Of a stretch of DNA of 12,887 nucleotides, positions 6,500-12,887 are shown piece after piece. Under the pieces are notes generated by a model. That model had not been told where the DNA came from and searched no databases. It saw only the letters and a program-made list of their open reading frames with translations. The position numbers were made by a program, and so were the translations under genes. Numbering within the stretch: the first letter of the stretch is position 1; each line of letters opens with the position of its first letter. The stretch comes from Nitrospirota bacterium (lineage in GTDB: Bacteria; Nitrospirota; Nitrospiria; Nitrospirales; UBA8639): NCBI GenBank assembly GCA_003233615.1, contig QIMB01000062.1, forward strand, positions 1-12,887, read 5' to 3'.

Positions 6500-6829
6500 A
6501 TGAGTACACCCATCGAAGATGAAATCAACAAAGAAATAGCCGAACACAAAATTCTCATCTACGGCAAAGGCACAAAGACAGCTCCGCAATGCGGATTCAC
6601 CGTGGAAACCATGGAATTTTTTGATAAATTTGGTTACCCCTATGAATTAATCAATGCGTTGCCAAATCCCGAAAAACGCGAGGCCCTTTCCAAAATGACC
6701 AACTGGCCAACTTTGCCAAAAGTGTTCATTAATGGTCAGTTTTATGGCGACACGGACGTCTTGGGCCCCATGGAAGAAAAAGGGGAATTGCAACCTCTAT
6801 TGAAAGCTGCCTTCCCTGAAACCACGTAA
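6500..6829 (+). CDS. grxD: Monothiol glutaredoxin, Grx4/GrxD family
   Basis: Monothiol glutaredoxins hold a glutathione-ligated [2Fe-2S] cluster and pass it on, often as a heterodimer with BolA. The 109-residue product is full length for a single-domain member. It has K23 in YGKGT, the active site C31 in PQCGFT, the cis-proline region T71-L-P73 (WPTLPKVFINGQF), and G83-D-T-D86. Two details differ from the textbook motif: CGFT instead of CGFS, and GDTD instead of GGCD in the glutathione-binding turn. Both changes are near the glutathione/cluster site. It follows bolA by 6 bases, supporting a BolA-Grx complex. Its stop codon is part of the palindrome at 6827-6915. Confidence 0.93.
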   Translation: MSTPIEDEINKEIAEHKILIYGKGTKTAPQCGFTVETMEFFDKFGYPYELINALPNPEKREALSKMTNWPTLPKVFINGQFYGDTDVLGPMEEKGELQPLLKAAFPETT

Positions 6830-6915
6830 GACGTGAGGGGTAAGGCGTAAGGCGAGAAGAATTTTCTGTTCTCCTTACGCTTTACACCCTACGTCGCCTC
6901 ATGCTTCACGTCTTA
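6827..6915. repeat. Short-word palindrome, copy C (ACGTAAG/GTAAGGC words)
   Basis: TAAGACGTGA (6827-6836), which includes the grxD stop codon, is the exact reverse complement of TCACGTCTTA (6906-6915). Inside, GCGTAAGG (6845-6852) and GAGAA face TTCTCCTTACGC (6869-6880), with a two-base bulge. The transcript could fold into a long hairpin just after grxD. No T run follows it directly, so a terminator role is possible but unproven. Confidence 0.6.
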
Positions 6916-7028
6916 TTTCGTTTTACGTTTCCTAACAGTTCTTGCCCGTTCCTCTACAATCGTACCCGTTGCTGAGGTATCCTGCTCCTGCGTATCAAGC
7001 CCTACGTAGACTTGCCGATACCTAAGCC

Positions 7029-7658
7029 ATGAAGGGAAAATGGGCGAATAACATATTTGGTGTCACGATACTTCTTGGGATGTTCGTGACTTTCACCGCT
7101 TCAGAAAATCATCTCCATTCACCATCGTACGCTGCGGGTCCTCCCCCCATCCAGAATCCGACAAAGATTCAGAAACATATATCTCACACACGAAACACGT
7201 CCGTTTCGGTGACACGACCCCTATCCAATCTAGCCGCTCGTGCACTCGCGAAATCGCGACCCATCCCAATGGTCGATGAGCAAAAGAAACAAGCCCCCAA
7301 ACCTGCCACGAAGTCAGGATGGCGTTTCTTGTTAGATGGACAACCACATGCTGCCGTGGCTGCGTATCGACAAGCTCTTCGCCAAAATCCTCAATCGGCC
7401 AACGCCTATTTGGGATTAGGTATTTCCTTGAAAAGTATAGGGGAAATTCGACTCGCTAAAAAAGCATTGATCAAAGCTGTCAACCTTGATCCCCGTTCAC
7501 CTTCCGCACTCGTCCATTTGGGCTATCTGTATACAGAGGGAGATGCGGGCCAATTAGACCGTTCAAAAGCTCGCCGACTCTTCCTTCAAGCTTCACAGCT
7601 CGGAGATCCCTTCGCATCAATCGCTCTCCTGGACATGAAGTTCGAACCTTTATTGTAA
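7029..7658 (+). CDS. Membrane-anchored TPR protein, MshN-like layout
   Basis: The 209-residue product starts with a short basic segment and one hydrophobic helix (about 9-24), which could be an uncleaved anchor or a signal peptide. A long Pro/Ser/Thr-rich linker follows (about 35-95). Two clear tetratricopeptide repeats come next (about 96-124, with GQPHAAVAAYRQAL, and 125-157, with AYLGLGISLKSIGEIRLAKK), then a third Sel1/TPR-like unit (159-193). TPR domains bind other proteins. This layout and its place before the ATPase gene match MshN, a TPR protein encoded directly before mshE in MSHA pilus loci. I therefore infer a scaffold role in the same envelope apparatus. The ATG at 7029 has no good ribosome binding site, and a 323-base spacer separates it from the ATPase gene, so cotranscription is not assured. 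Confidence 0.8.
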   Translation: MKGKWANNIFGVTILLGMFVTFTASENHLHSPSYAAGPPPIQNPTKIQKHISHTRNTSVSVTRPLSNLAARALAKSRPIPMVDEQKKQAPKPATKSGWRFLLDGQPHAAVAAYRQALRQNPQSANAYLGLGISLKSIGEIRLAKKALIKAVNLDPRSPSALVHLGYLYTEGDAGQLDRSKARRLFLQASQLGDPFASIALLDMKFEPLL

Positions 7659-7981
7659 CTCCTTGTTGACGTAGGACCGTCCATTCCTTTCCCTAACGGC
7701 CTCTTAAGACGGTCCATTCATTCACCGATAAGCCCAGACAAAGCAAAGATGAAGGTGCGCGGTCATATTCTGACCTTGCCATTCCACCTCGCAAACGGGC
7801 GCCTGAATCAAAAATACGAACTGTGCAAAGTAAGGAGTAAGGGTTCTTAGTCTTTACTCCTTGACTCCTCACTTTTCTATCCTTACTTCTCACGGAGTTC
7901 GTCACCATCATGCAGCGGGTTACCCTATCATGACCACACCCTCGTCCCCAAATCGGAACAACTCTGCTCGAAGACGGGTGG
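7659..7981. other. Spacer before the ATPase gene: inverted repeat, palindrome and displaced translation start
   Basis: The spacer first carries a perfect 8-base inverted repeat, GGACCGTC (7674-7681) and GACGGTCC (7708-7715), with a 26-base loop. This is shortly after the TPR stop and has no T run. The palindrome at 7823-7893 comes next. The last 33 bases (7949-7981) read in frame with the ATPase and encode the start of its N-terminal motif, although no start codon opens that frame. An ATG at 7910 in the ATPase frame stops after seven codons at TGA (7931), and an ATG at 7930 opens the neighbouring frame. No convincing promoter was seen. Confidence 0.6.
7823..7893. repeat. Short-word palindrome, copy D (GTAAGGAGTAAGG)
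   Basis: AAGGAGTAA (7832-7840) is the exact reverse complement of TTACTCCTT (7854-7862), with a 13-base loop. The outer arms 7823-7835 and 7881-7893 match as reverse complements at 11 of 13 positions. The two stems share bases, so they are alternatives. This is the most regular copy of the word family in the window and lies just before the start region of the ATPase gene. Confidence 0.65.
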
Positions 7982-9598
7982 GTGACTCAAGAACAACTCG
8001 ACTTGGCAGTTCGTGAGAGCAAGAGAACGAAAAATATGCTGGGCCAGAGCTTGATTAGTCTGGGATTCATCACCGAAAAGGTCCTCGCCCATTATCTCGC
8101 CGAAGGCACACAAACGGAGATGGTGGACCTCGTCAATACATTTATTGAACAGGAAACTTTGAGCCTTATCCCCTACGATCTCGCCATTCAGCTTCAAGTC
8201 CTTCCTGTGTCGATCGACGGAAAATTGTTAACCCTTGCAGTCGCTGATCCCTTAGATATTATTGCGGTTGATACCATCGAAAGTCACACGGGACTCAATG
8301 TCAGCACCAAAACCGCTCCTGCTCAAGAACTCGTCGGTGCCATAGAACGGCACTATGCTCATCGAGAATCAATCAATCAACTCCTTGATGAATTAATGGC
8401 AAAAGGCATTTCTGATCTTGGAGAAGACGGCAGTCGGGAAGCACCGATGATTCGGCTGTGCAATCAATTGATTACAGCTGGCATCCAAGCACGGGTAACA
8501 GATATTCATGTCGAACCGGACGAAAAATATTTGCGCATCCGCATGCGCGTGGATGGGATCCTGGCACAAGAGATCCTTATTCCTAAATCTCTTCAGCCTT
8601 CAATTACGGCACGATTGAAACTCATGGCGAATTTGAATCTGACAGAAAAACGCACACCGCAAGATGGACGTATCCCCTTTGCTCTCGGAAACCGCCGTAT
8701 CGATCTCCGTGTGTCCACCCTCCCCACAAACTTTGGGGAAAGTATTGTGATGAGGATTCTAGACAAGGGGGCATTGAAACTAGAGTTTAAGGCCTTGGGA
8801 TTTACGGCAACTGATCAGACTCGGGTTCAAACTCTTATTCAACGGCCTCATGGAATCATCCTGGTCACAGGCCCAACCGGAAGTGGAAAAACGACCACCC
8901 TCTATACTGCTCTTAGCAACGTGAATGCCAAAGAAAAAAGCGTGTTCACATTGGAAGATCCCATTGAATACCAAATGCCCATGATTCGCCAAACACAAAT
9001 CAACGCCGATGTCGGCATGACCTTTGCCTCTGGTCTACGAGCCCTGCTCCGTCAAGATCCAGACGTTATCCTGGTTGGTGAAATTCGAGATCAAGAAACG
9101 GCAGATCTCGCCATGCGGGCCGCCCTCACTGGTCATTTGGTCTTTTCCACACTTCATACCAACGATGCTCTAGGAGCCATACCCCGGCTCATCGATATGG
9201 GCATAGAGCCGTTTCTCTTAGCTTCCGCGTTGACAGCGGTCATCGGGCAACGACTCGTCCGCAGTATTTGCCCCAAGTGCAAAGTCGCGCGAGATAACTC
9301 TGAGTCAGTCTTAGCTGACCTACAGGCTCACCTACCTGATGACGGTCCACATCAATTATGGAGTGGAGCAGGATGTCGCTCTTGTAATAACACAGGGTAT
9401 AAAGGACGAGCAGGAATTTACGAAATTATCAACATAACGGATCAGCTTCATGGACCGATCATCCATGGGCCAGACATTGAGGCCATTCGTGCAATTATTC
9501 ACAAACAAGACATGCCCACCATGTTTCAGGATGGATTACGGAAAGCGTTGAACGGCATCACAACATTGGAAGAAGTGTTGAGGGTGACCGGTGGCTAA
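7982..9598 (+). CDS. gspE: GspE/PulE/MshE family assembly ATPase, N-terminus frameshifted
   Basis: The hexameric cytoplasmic ATPase powers assembly of a type IV pilus or type II secretion pseudopilus. From the GTG at 7982 it has 538 residues. Catalytic parts are intact: Walker A GPTGSGKTT (297-305), Walker B DVILVGEIRD (361-370), the His box GHLVFSTLHTND (384-395) and a zinc-binding tetracysteine (C430, C433, C465, C468) before GRAGIYEI. The N-terminus is an MshEN-type domain, which binds c-di-GMP in MshE. The open frame upstream of 7982 continues to encode QIGTTLLEDGW, the first half of motif I, but lacks a start codon. Dropping one C from CCCC (7946-7949) would join it to the ATG at 7930. 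The assigned start therefore probably truncates the protein. It overlaps gspF by 8 bases. The symbol is family-level; mshE fits the context. Confidence 0.93.
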   Translation: MTQEQLDLAVRESKRTKNMLGQSLISLGFITEKVLAHYLAEGTQTEMVDLVNTFIEQETLSLIPYDLAIQLQVLPVSIDGKLLTLAVADPLDIIAVDTIESHTGLNVSTKTAPAQELVGAIERHYAHRESINQLLDELMAKGISDLGEDGSREAPMIRLCNQLITAGIQARVTDIHVEPDEKYLRIRMRVDGILAQEILIPKSLQPSITARLKLMANLNLTEKRTPQDGRIPFALGNRRIDLRVSTLPTNFGESIVMRILDKGALKLEFKALGFTATDQTRVQTLIQRPHGIILVTGPTGSGKTTTLYTALSNVNAKEKSVFTLEDPIEYQMPMIRQTQINADVGMTFASGLRALLRQDPDVILVGEIRDQETADLAMRAALTGHLVFSTLHTNDALGAIPRLIDMGIEPFLLASALTAVIGQRLVRSICPKCKVARDNSESVLADLQAHLPDDGPHQLWSGAGCRSCNNTGYKGRAGIYEIINITDQLHGPIIHGPDIEAIRAIIHKQDMPTMFQDGLRKALNGITTLEEVLRVTGG

Positions 9599-10796
9599 TT
9601 TCCATTACCGCGCCATTAATGCACAAGGTCAGCCGGCCGAGGGCAACATGACAGCACTCGACCTCTCGCAATTGGAAGACCGACTCCAAGTCATGGGGCT
9701 CTGGCTAGTACGAGCCCTCGAAACCAAACCCAAATCCTTCACACATTCTGGCAAAGTGGGCAAGGTCAAATCCCGCGATCTCCTTGAATTTTGCACGCAC
9801 ATGTTTACCTTATTGGACGCCGGCATTCCCCTGATCCAAGCGCTAGAAAACTTGTCGAAAGAATCACCGAATCTTCAATTGCGCACGACGTTGCGCACGG
9901 TTTTTCAGCAGGTCGAGGCAGGCACTACCCTCCACGTGGCCATGATGCAACACCCAAAAATTTTCTCCTCTCAAATGACCAATCTCGTACAGGCCGGCGA
10001 AGAAGGTTCTACACTGGCGGATACATTCAAGGAACTGGAACGCTATCTAGACTGGTCAGACCAAATCCTGAGTGATATTCGCCAAGCCACTATTTATCCG
10101 TGCATCGTCAGTGTGGCTGTTTCAGGACTGTTGATCTTGTTATTCACATTCGTGATTCCACAATTTATTCCCGTCTTACAGGACCTGAATGTGCCTCTTC
10201 CATTAATCACAGTCGTTGTGATCGGTGTCAGCGATTTCTTGGTGGACAACTGGTATATCTGGATGCCCATACTGATCATAATGCCTCTGACATGGTGGGT
10301 GGGACAAAAGCACATCATCGGATTTGCAAGTTGGAGGGACCGGAAACTTATACAGTTACCGATCCTTGGAGAACTGCTGAAGATGTTGGCCCTATCAAAG
10401 TTTGCGCAAAATTTTTCTGTGCTCTATCGAGCTGGCATTCCTGTCCTGCAGTGCTTGCAGTTATGTCGTGGGTTAGTTGGCAATCAGATCATGGCCAACG
10501 CCCTTCAAGACGTAGAACGCAGGGTTGCCGAAGGTTCGACCATCAATGAATCTCTTCGTCACCACCAAGTTTTTCCGCCCATGATGATTCAAATGATTTC
10601 AGTTGGGGAAGCCACCGGGACCTTATCGAAAACCCTTATGAACGTGGCCAGTTATTATAATCGAGAAATTCCTCGTCGAGTGAAAAGGATCTTTAGCATT
10701 TTTGAACCCATCATCACCCTCGGCCTGATTGGCATTGTGGGAATCGTCGCATTGGCGTTATTCCTGCCCATGATGAGTTTAATGAGTGCATTGTAG
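9591..10796 (+). CDS. gspF: GspF/PilC/MshG family inner-membrane platform protein
   Basis: This polytopic inner-membrane protein is the platform that the ATPase acts on during pilin assembly. The 401-residue length is normal. Two T2SSF repeats are visible: residues about 65-188 (LLEFCTHMFTLLDAGIPLIQ to FVIPQF) and about 268-390 (LSKFAQNFSVLYRAGIPVLQ onward). Likely membrane helices lie near 170-192, 203-219, 222-238 and 374-396. The end carries the family signature FEPIITLGLIGIVG then ALFLPMMSL. A short N-terminal domain (FHYRAINAQGQPAEG) is also typical. The GTG start at 9591 overlaps the ATPase gene by 8 bases, and its own TAG stop shares one base with the next GTG, so the three genes are almost surely one operon. 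The symbol is family-level; mshG fits the context. Confidence 0.93.
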   Translation: MANFHYRAINAQGQPAEGNMTALDLSQLEDRLQVMGLWLVRALETKPKSFTHSGKVGKVKSRDLLEFCTHMFTLLDAGIPLIQALENLSKESPNLQLRTTLRTVFQQVEAGTTLHVAMMQHPKIFSSQMTNLVQAGEEGSTLADTFKELERYLDWSDQILSDIRQATIYPCIVSVAVSGLLILLFTFVIPQFIPVLQDLNVPLPLITVVVIGVSDFLVDNWYIWMPILIIMPLTWWVGQKHIIGFASWRDRKLIQLPILGELLKMLALSKFAQNFSVLYRAGIPVLQCLQLCRGLVGNQIMANALQDVERRVAEGSTINESLRHHQVFPPMMIQMISVGEATGTLSKTLMNVASYYNREIPRRVKRIFSIFEPIITLGLIGIVGIVALALFLPMMSLMSAL

Positions 10797-12334
10797 TGAA
10801 CACTCAATGGAATAACCTATTTTACCGCCGTGTCAATGTTTCCAGCATACCCTTAGCCATTGTTCCTCAAAGGGGTTTCTCCCTCATCGCCCTCATTGGA
10901 GTCCTGGCTGTCATCACCATTGGTTTATCACTCGTCACACCCGCCTTCGTTCGAATGTGGGATCAACGGCATCAGGATACAGAAGACCAGCAGCTTCGTC
11001 TCATAGCAGAGGGGATTCGTACTTACCTGGATCAGAACAAAGCCTTTCCACCCTCACTGGCCAGCCTTGTCCCGAAGTACGTTCCCTTTTCTGCAGCACA
11101 AGTCACTACGAACGCCCGCGGCTTTCCTCGCCATTACGCCATCCATCCAGCCATGGCCGGCTTTAATAACAGTACTGGCCTCTCTGTCGCCGAACTGGTG
11201 AACGTCCGATTCCTCCTCGTATCCAATCTCACACAGGACGCCGCACCAACCATCACAACCGCTGCCGAATTCGAAGCCTGGTGGACCATGGATGAAAGCC
11301 TTGTTCCCGATTTGCACATTCAGCGGAACAATATCGGGAATGTATTCTATTCGTTAGCCATCACACCTGAAGGCAACGGGGCTGCCGCTCCTGCTACCAA
11401 TTCCGTGGGGAACGTACTTCCCGCCCACAATGCCTTCCATCTTGTGGGAACCACGATCGGTTTTGACGAAGCAGACACCTATTCCTCTCCAGAAGTCCAA
11501 TTTGCACTGACAACGAACACACGCTATTGGTTTGACCCGAATTGCACGACAGACAAGCAATGGAACCCGATTTCCCCCAATTGTCTGGGTCCCTTGGTTC
11601 TCTATACATTTGAAGAAGGGAGTGGTACGACAGTCAATGATGTCTCTGGAATGGGATCACCCCTAAACCTAACCGTGCTGAATGGAGCCGCAACAAGTTG
11701 GGTCCCAGGGGCACTTTCTATTAATTCGTCTACTATTGTTCAGTCATCGGTGGTAGCCACAAAGGTCATTGATGCTATAACGGCAAGCAATGCTATAACC
11801 ATTGAAGCCTGGGTTAAGCCAGCGAACATTACGCAGGATGGGCCAGCACGCATTGTGACTCTCTCGCAAACCACCGGGCAACGAAACTTTACAATGGGTC
11901 AAGGTCGGTGGGGGTCTGCCCCTCCGGACGTGTATGATCTTCGACTGCGAACCACAGCGACTAGCAACAATGGTATGCCATCAATCACGACGCCATCCGG
12001 CACCGCCACGACAACGCTCACCCATGTGGTGTACACCCGTGATGCCTCAGGGTCTGCCACAATCTATGTGAATGCAGTCAGCCAGGCTAGCGGAGCGATT
12101 GGAGGAAATCTCTCAAACTGGAATACGACGTTCAAGCTAGGGTTGGCTAATGAATTCACGTTAGACTGGCCTTGGCTGGGAGAACTTCACCTTGTGGCAA
12201 TTTATGATACGGCTTTGAGCCAGAGTCAGGTGACCCAGAGATATGAAGAGGCAAGGCCGAAAAAAACTGTGGACACTAGAAAGAAAAGTCTGAATGTTGT
12301 GGATTCGAAACTATTTCAGCCATTATCCCATTGA
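10796..12334 (+). CDS. Large type IV prepilin-like protein with C-terminal LamG (ConA-like lectin) domain
   Basis: The 512-residue product has a 27-residue basic leader ending in G27, followed by FSLIALIGVLAVITIGLSLV (28-47). This is a class III/type IV prepilin signal expected to be cut after G27 by prepilin peptidase. The mature position 5, normally Glu, is Ala (A32). A long pilin-type helix follows (about 28-80, including QQLRLIAEGIRTYL), then a globular middle region. Two cysteines (C250 and C263) lie just before the second domain and could form a disulfide. From about 266 to 495 there is a Laminin G/concanavalin A-like fold: LVLYTFEEGSGTTVNDVSG, AITIEAWVKP, THVVYTRDASGSATIYVN and WLGELHLVAIYDTAL. 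Such domains bind sugars or proteins. It starts at GTG overlapping the gspF stop by one base. I infer a minor, possibly tip, adhesive pilin. Confidence 0.88.
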   Translation: MNTQWNNLFYRRVNVSSIPLAIVPQRGFSLIALIGVLAVITIGLSLVTPAFVRMWDQRHQDTEDQQLRLIAEGIRTYLDQNKAFPPSLASLVPKYVPFSAAQVTTNARGFPRHYAIHPAMAGFNNSTGLSVAELVNVRFLLVSNLTQDAAPTITTAAEFEAWWTMDESLVPDLHIQRNNIGNVFYSLAITPEGNGAAAPATNSVGNVLPAHNAFHLVGTTIGFDEADTYSSPEVQFALTTNTRYWFDPNCTTDKQWNPISPNCLGPLVLYTFEEGSGTTVNDVSGMGSPLNLTVLNGAATSWVPGALSINSSTIVQSSVVATKVIDAITASNAITIEAWVKPANITQDGPARIVTLSQTTGQRNFTMGQGRWGSAPPDVYDLRLRTTATSNNGMPSITTPSGTATTTLTHVVYTRDASGSATIYVNAVSQASGAIGGNLSNWNTTFKLGLANEFTLDWPWLGELHLVAIYDTALSQSQVTQRYEEARPKKTVDTRKKSLNVVDSKLFQPLSH

Positions 12335-12342
12335 CACGAAAT

Positions 12343-12369
12343 ACGTGTAGCACGCAAATAGTGCCACGT
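12343..12369 (+). terminator. Possible terminator hairpin after the prepilin-LamG gene
   Basis: ACGTG (12343-12347) and GCAC (12350-12353) pair with GTGC (12361-12364) and CACGT (12365-12369) across a 7-base loop with a two-base bulge. It begins 9 bases after the stop codon. There is no T run, so it may only be a stabilising 3' hairpin. Confidence 0.35.
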
Positions 12370-12455
12370 TCAACAAATCCAGAAACAGAAAACCAAGTCC
12401 GTAGAGCGAAGAATGATGCCTATGGCACATCCCAGTATTGCCGCCCTCACGCCTT

Positions 12456-12514
12456 ACGTCTCAGGTCTTCACCCAGCTTCACGCTTGTGGGATTAGGTGA
12501 AGTGTGACTGACGT
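12456..12514. repeat. Short-word palindrome, copy E (CTTCACC/GGTGAAG)
   Basis: CTTCACC (12467-12473) is the exact reverse complement of GGTGAAG (12496-12502), and ACGTC (12456-12460) of GACGT (12510-12514). Words such as CTTACGTCTCAG resemble the copy at 6827. It lies between the convergent prepilin and STAS genes. Confidence 0.5.
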
Positions 12515-12568
12515 ACAGACCATAATTAGCTAATACAACACACGAACCCTAACAGAAAGTCGTACCGT

Positions 12569-12887
12569 CTACGAAAAAGATTCGGCGTGCCCTACTGCCT
12601 CTTCTTCAGACGCATAGATCGGGACGATCTCCGAGAGATGCGCCCAATCTAAATGGTTTCGAATATAGGCCGGAGGTTTCACAATACTGATTTGGACATG
12701 ATGGGGTCGCATGTTGTGGTACCAGAGAAACAATTCTCCGAGGCCAGTCGAATCAATCTCTGTGACGCGGGAGAAATCCAGAATAATGTGGTGACAACCC
12801 ATTTCTTGAGCCCCCAGGATTCGCGCACGGATGCCCGTTGTAGTGTTGCGACAAAACCGACCGGCAAGTGTGAGGACTTGCGTCTGG
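12569..12887 (-). CDS. STAS domain protein (SpoIIAA-like anti-anti-sigma factor), 5' end outside window
   Basis: STAS proteins of this type are small cytoplasmic switches that bind an anti-sigma factor or kinase in a phosphorylation-dependent way. The frame stays open from the ATG at 12802 to the window edge. It adds VLTLAGRFCRNTTTGIRARI upstream, which is the expected first half of the STAS fold, so 12802 is not the real start. The rest shows IILDFSRVTEIDSTGLGEL, with the Ser of DSTGLG as the likely phosphorylation site, and ends soon after PIYASEEEAVGHAE. About 105 residues are visible, close to a complete single-domain protein. No partner kinase or phosphatase gene is in the window. Confidence 0.88.
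   Translation of the reverse strand, partial: QTQVLTLAGRFCRNTTTGIRARILGAQEMGCHHIILDFSRVTEIDSTGLGELFLWYHNMRPHHVQISIVKPPAYIRNHLDWAHLSEIVPIYASEEEAVGHAESFS

Noticed and set aside
7693..7911. 72-codon minus-strand open frame in the spacer before the ATPase gene
   Set aside because: It covers palindrome copy D, and its translation shows no recognisable domain. A database search could still show it to be a dispersed repeat or gene remnant.
10100..10549. 149-codon plus-strand open frame
   Set aside because: It is a shadow of the GspF-type gene, whose domains and membrane helices are clear in the other frame.
12522..12535. ATTAGCTAAT palindrome between the prepilin and STAS genes
   Set aside because: It is short, AT-rich and isolated, so likely chance; nothing links it to a regulator.
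1..12887. CRISPR arrays, tRNA or rRNA genes, insertion sequences
   Set aside because: No regularly spaced identical repeats, no tRNA- or rRNA-like stretch and no transposase motif were seen on either strand.

Overview
The window looks like chromosome from a Nitrospirota (Nitrospira-like) bacterium. This is inferred from the gene set: pyruvoyl-dependent arginine decarboxylase, a bolA/monothiol-glutaredoxin pair, an AnmK kinase, and a TPR/GspE/GspF/prepilin cluster. It also rests on intergenic spacers carrying palindromes built from words such as GTAAGGA and ACGTAAG. Base composition looks close to half G+C by eye. No database search was possible, so the taxon is a guess.

Left part (1-5214). 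The 3' end of an aldehyde dehydrogenase gene runs in from the left and is followed by a terminator-like hairpin. Next come pyruvoyl-dependent arginine decarboxylase (+) and exodeoxyribonuclease III (-). A 225-bp divergent spacer holds two palindromic repeats. A gene of unknown function (+) then faces a three-gene minus-strand cluster: a GNAT acetyltransferase, anhydro-N-acetylmuramic acid kinase (anmK) and a membrane-anchored DUF2726 protein. anmK is frameshifted: its conserved C-terminal segment lies in another reading frame. A 59-residue zinc-ribbon gene is divergent from the acetyltransferase.

Middle (5215-6829). A serine esterase/hydrolase is followed by a tight bolA-grxD pair, whose products are known in other organisms to form an iron-sulfur-bridged complex.

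Right part (7029-12887). A membrane-anchored TPR protein, a secretion/pilus ATPase with an MshEN-type N-terminus, a GspF-type platform protein and a large prepilin with a C-terminal LamG (ConA-like lectin) domain lie in order on the plus strand. The last three overlap. The order TPR-ATPase-platform-pilin resembles mshN-mshE-mshG of MSHA pilus loci. The best candidate for something new is the prepilin-LamG fusion, which lacks the usual Glu at mature position 5 and could be a pilus-tip adhesin. The ATPase gene has an apparent one-base frameshift that cuts off the first half of its first c-di-GMP-binding-type motif. A STAS-domain gene (-) runs off the right edge.

Five spacers (around 1901, 6051, 6827, 7823 and 12456) carry related short-word palindromes, a dispersed repeat family. 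No tRNA, rRNA, CRISPR array or insertion sequence was seen.
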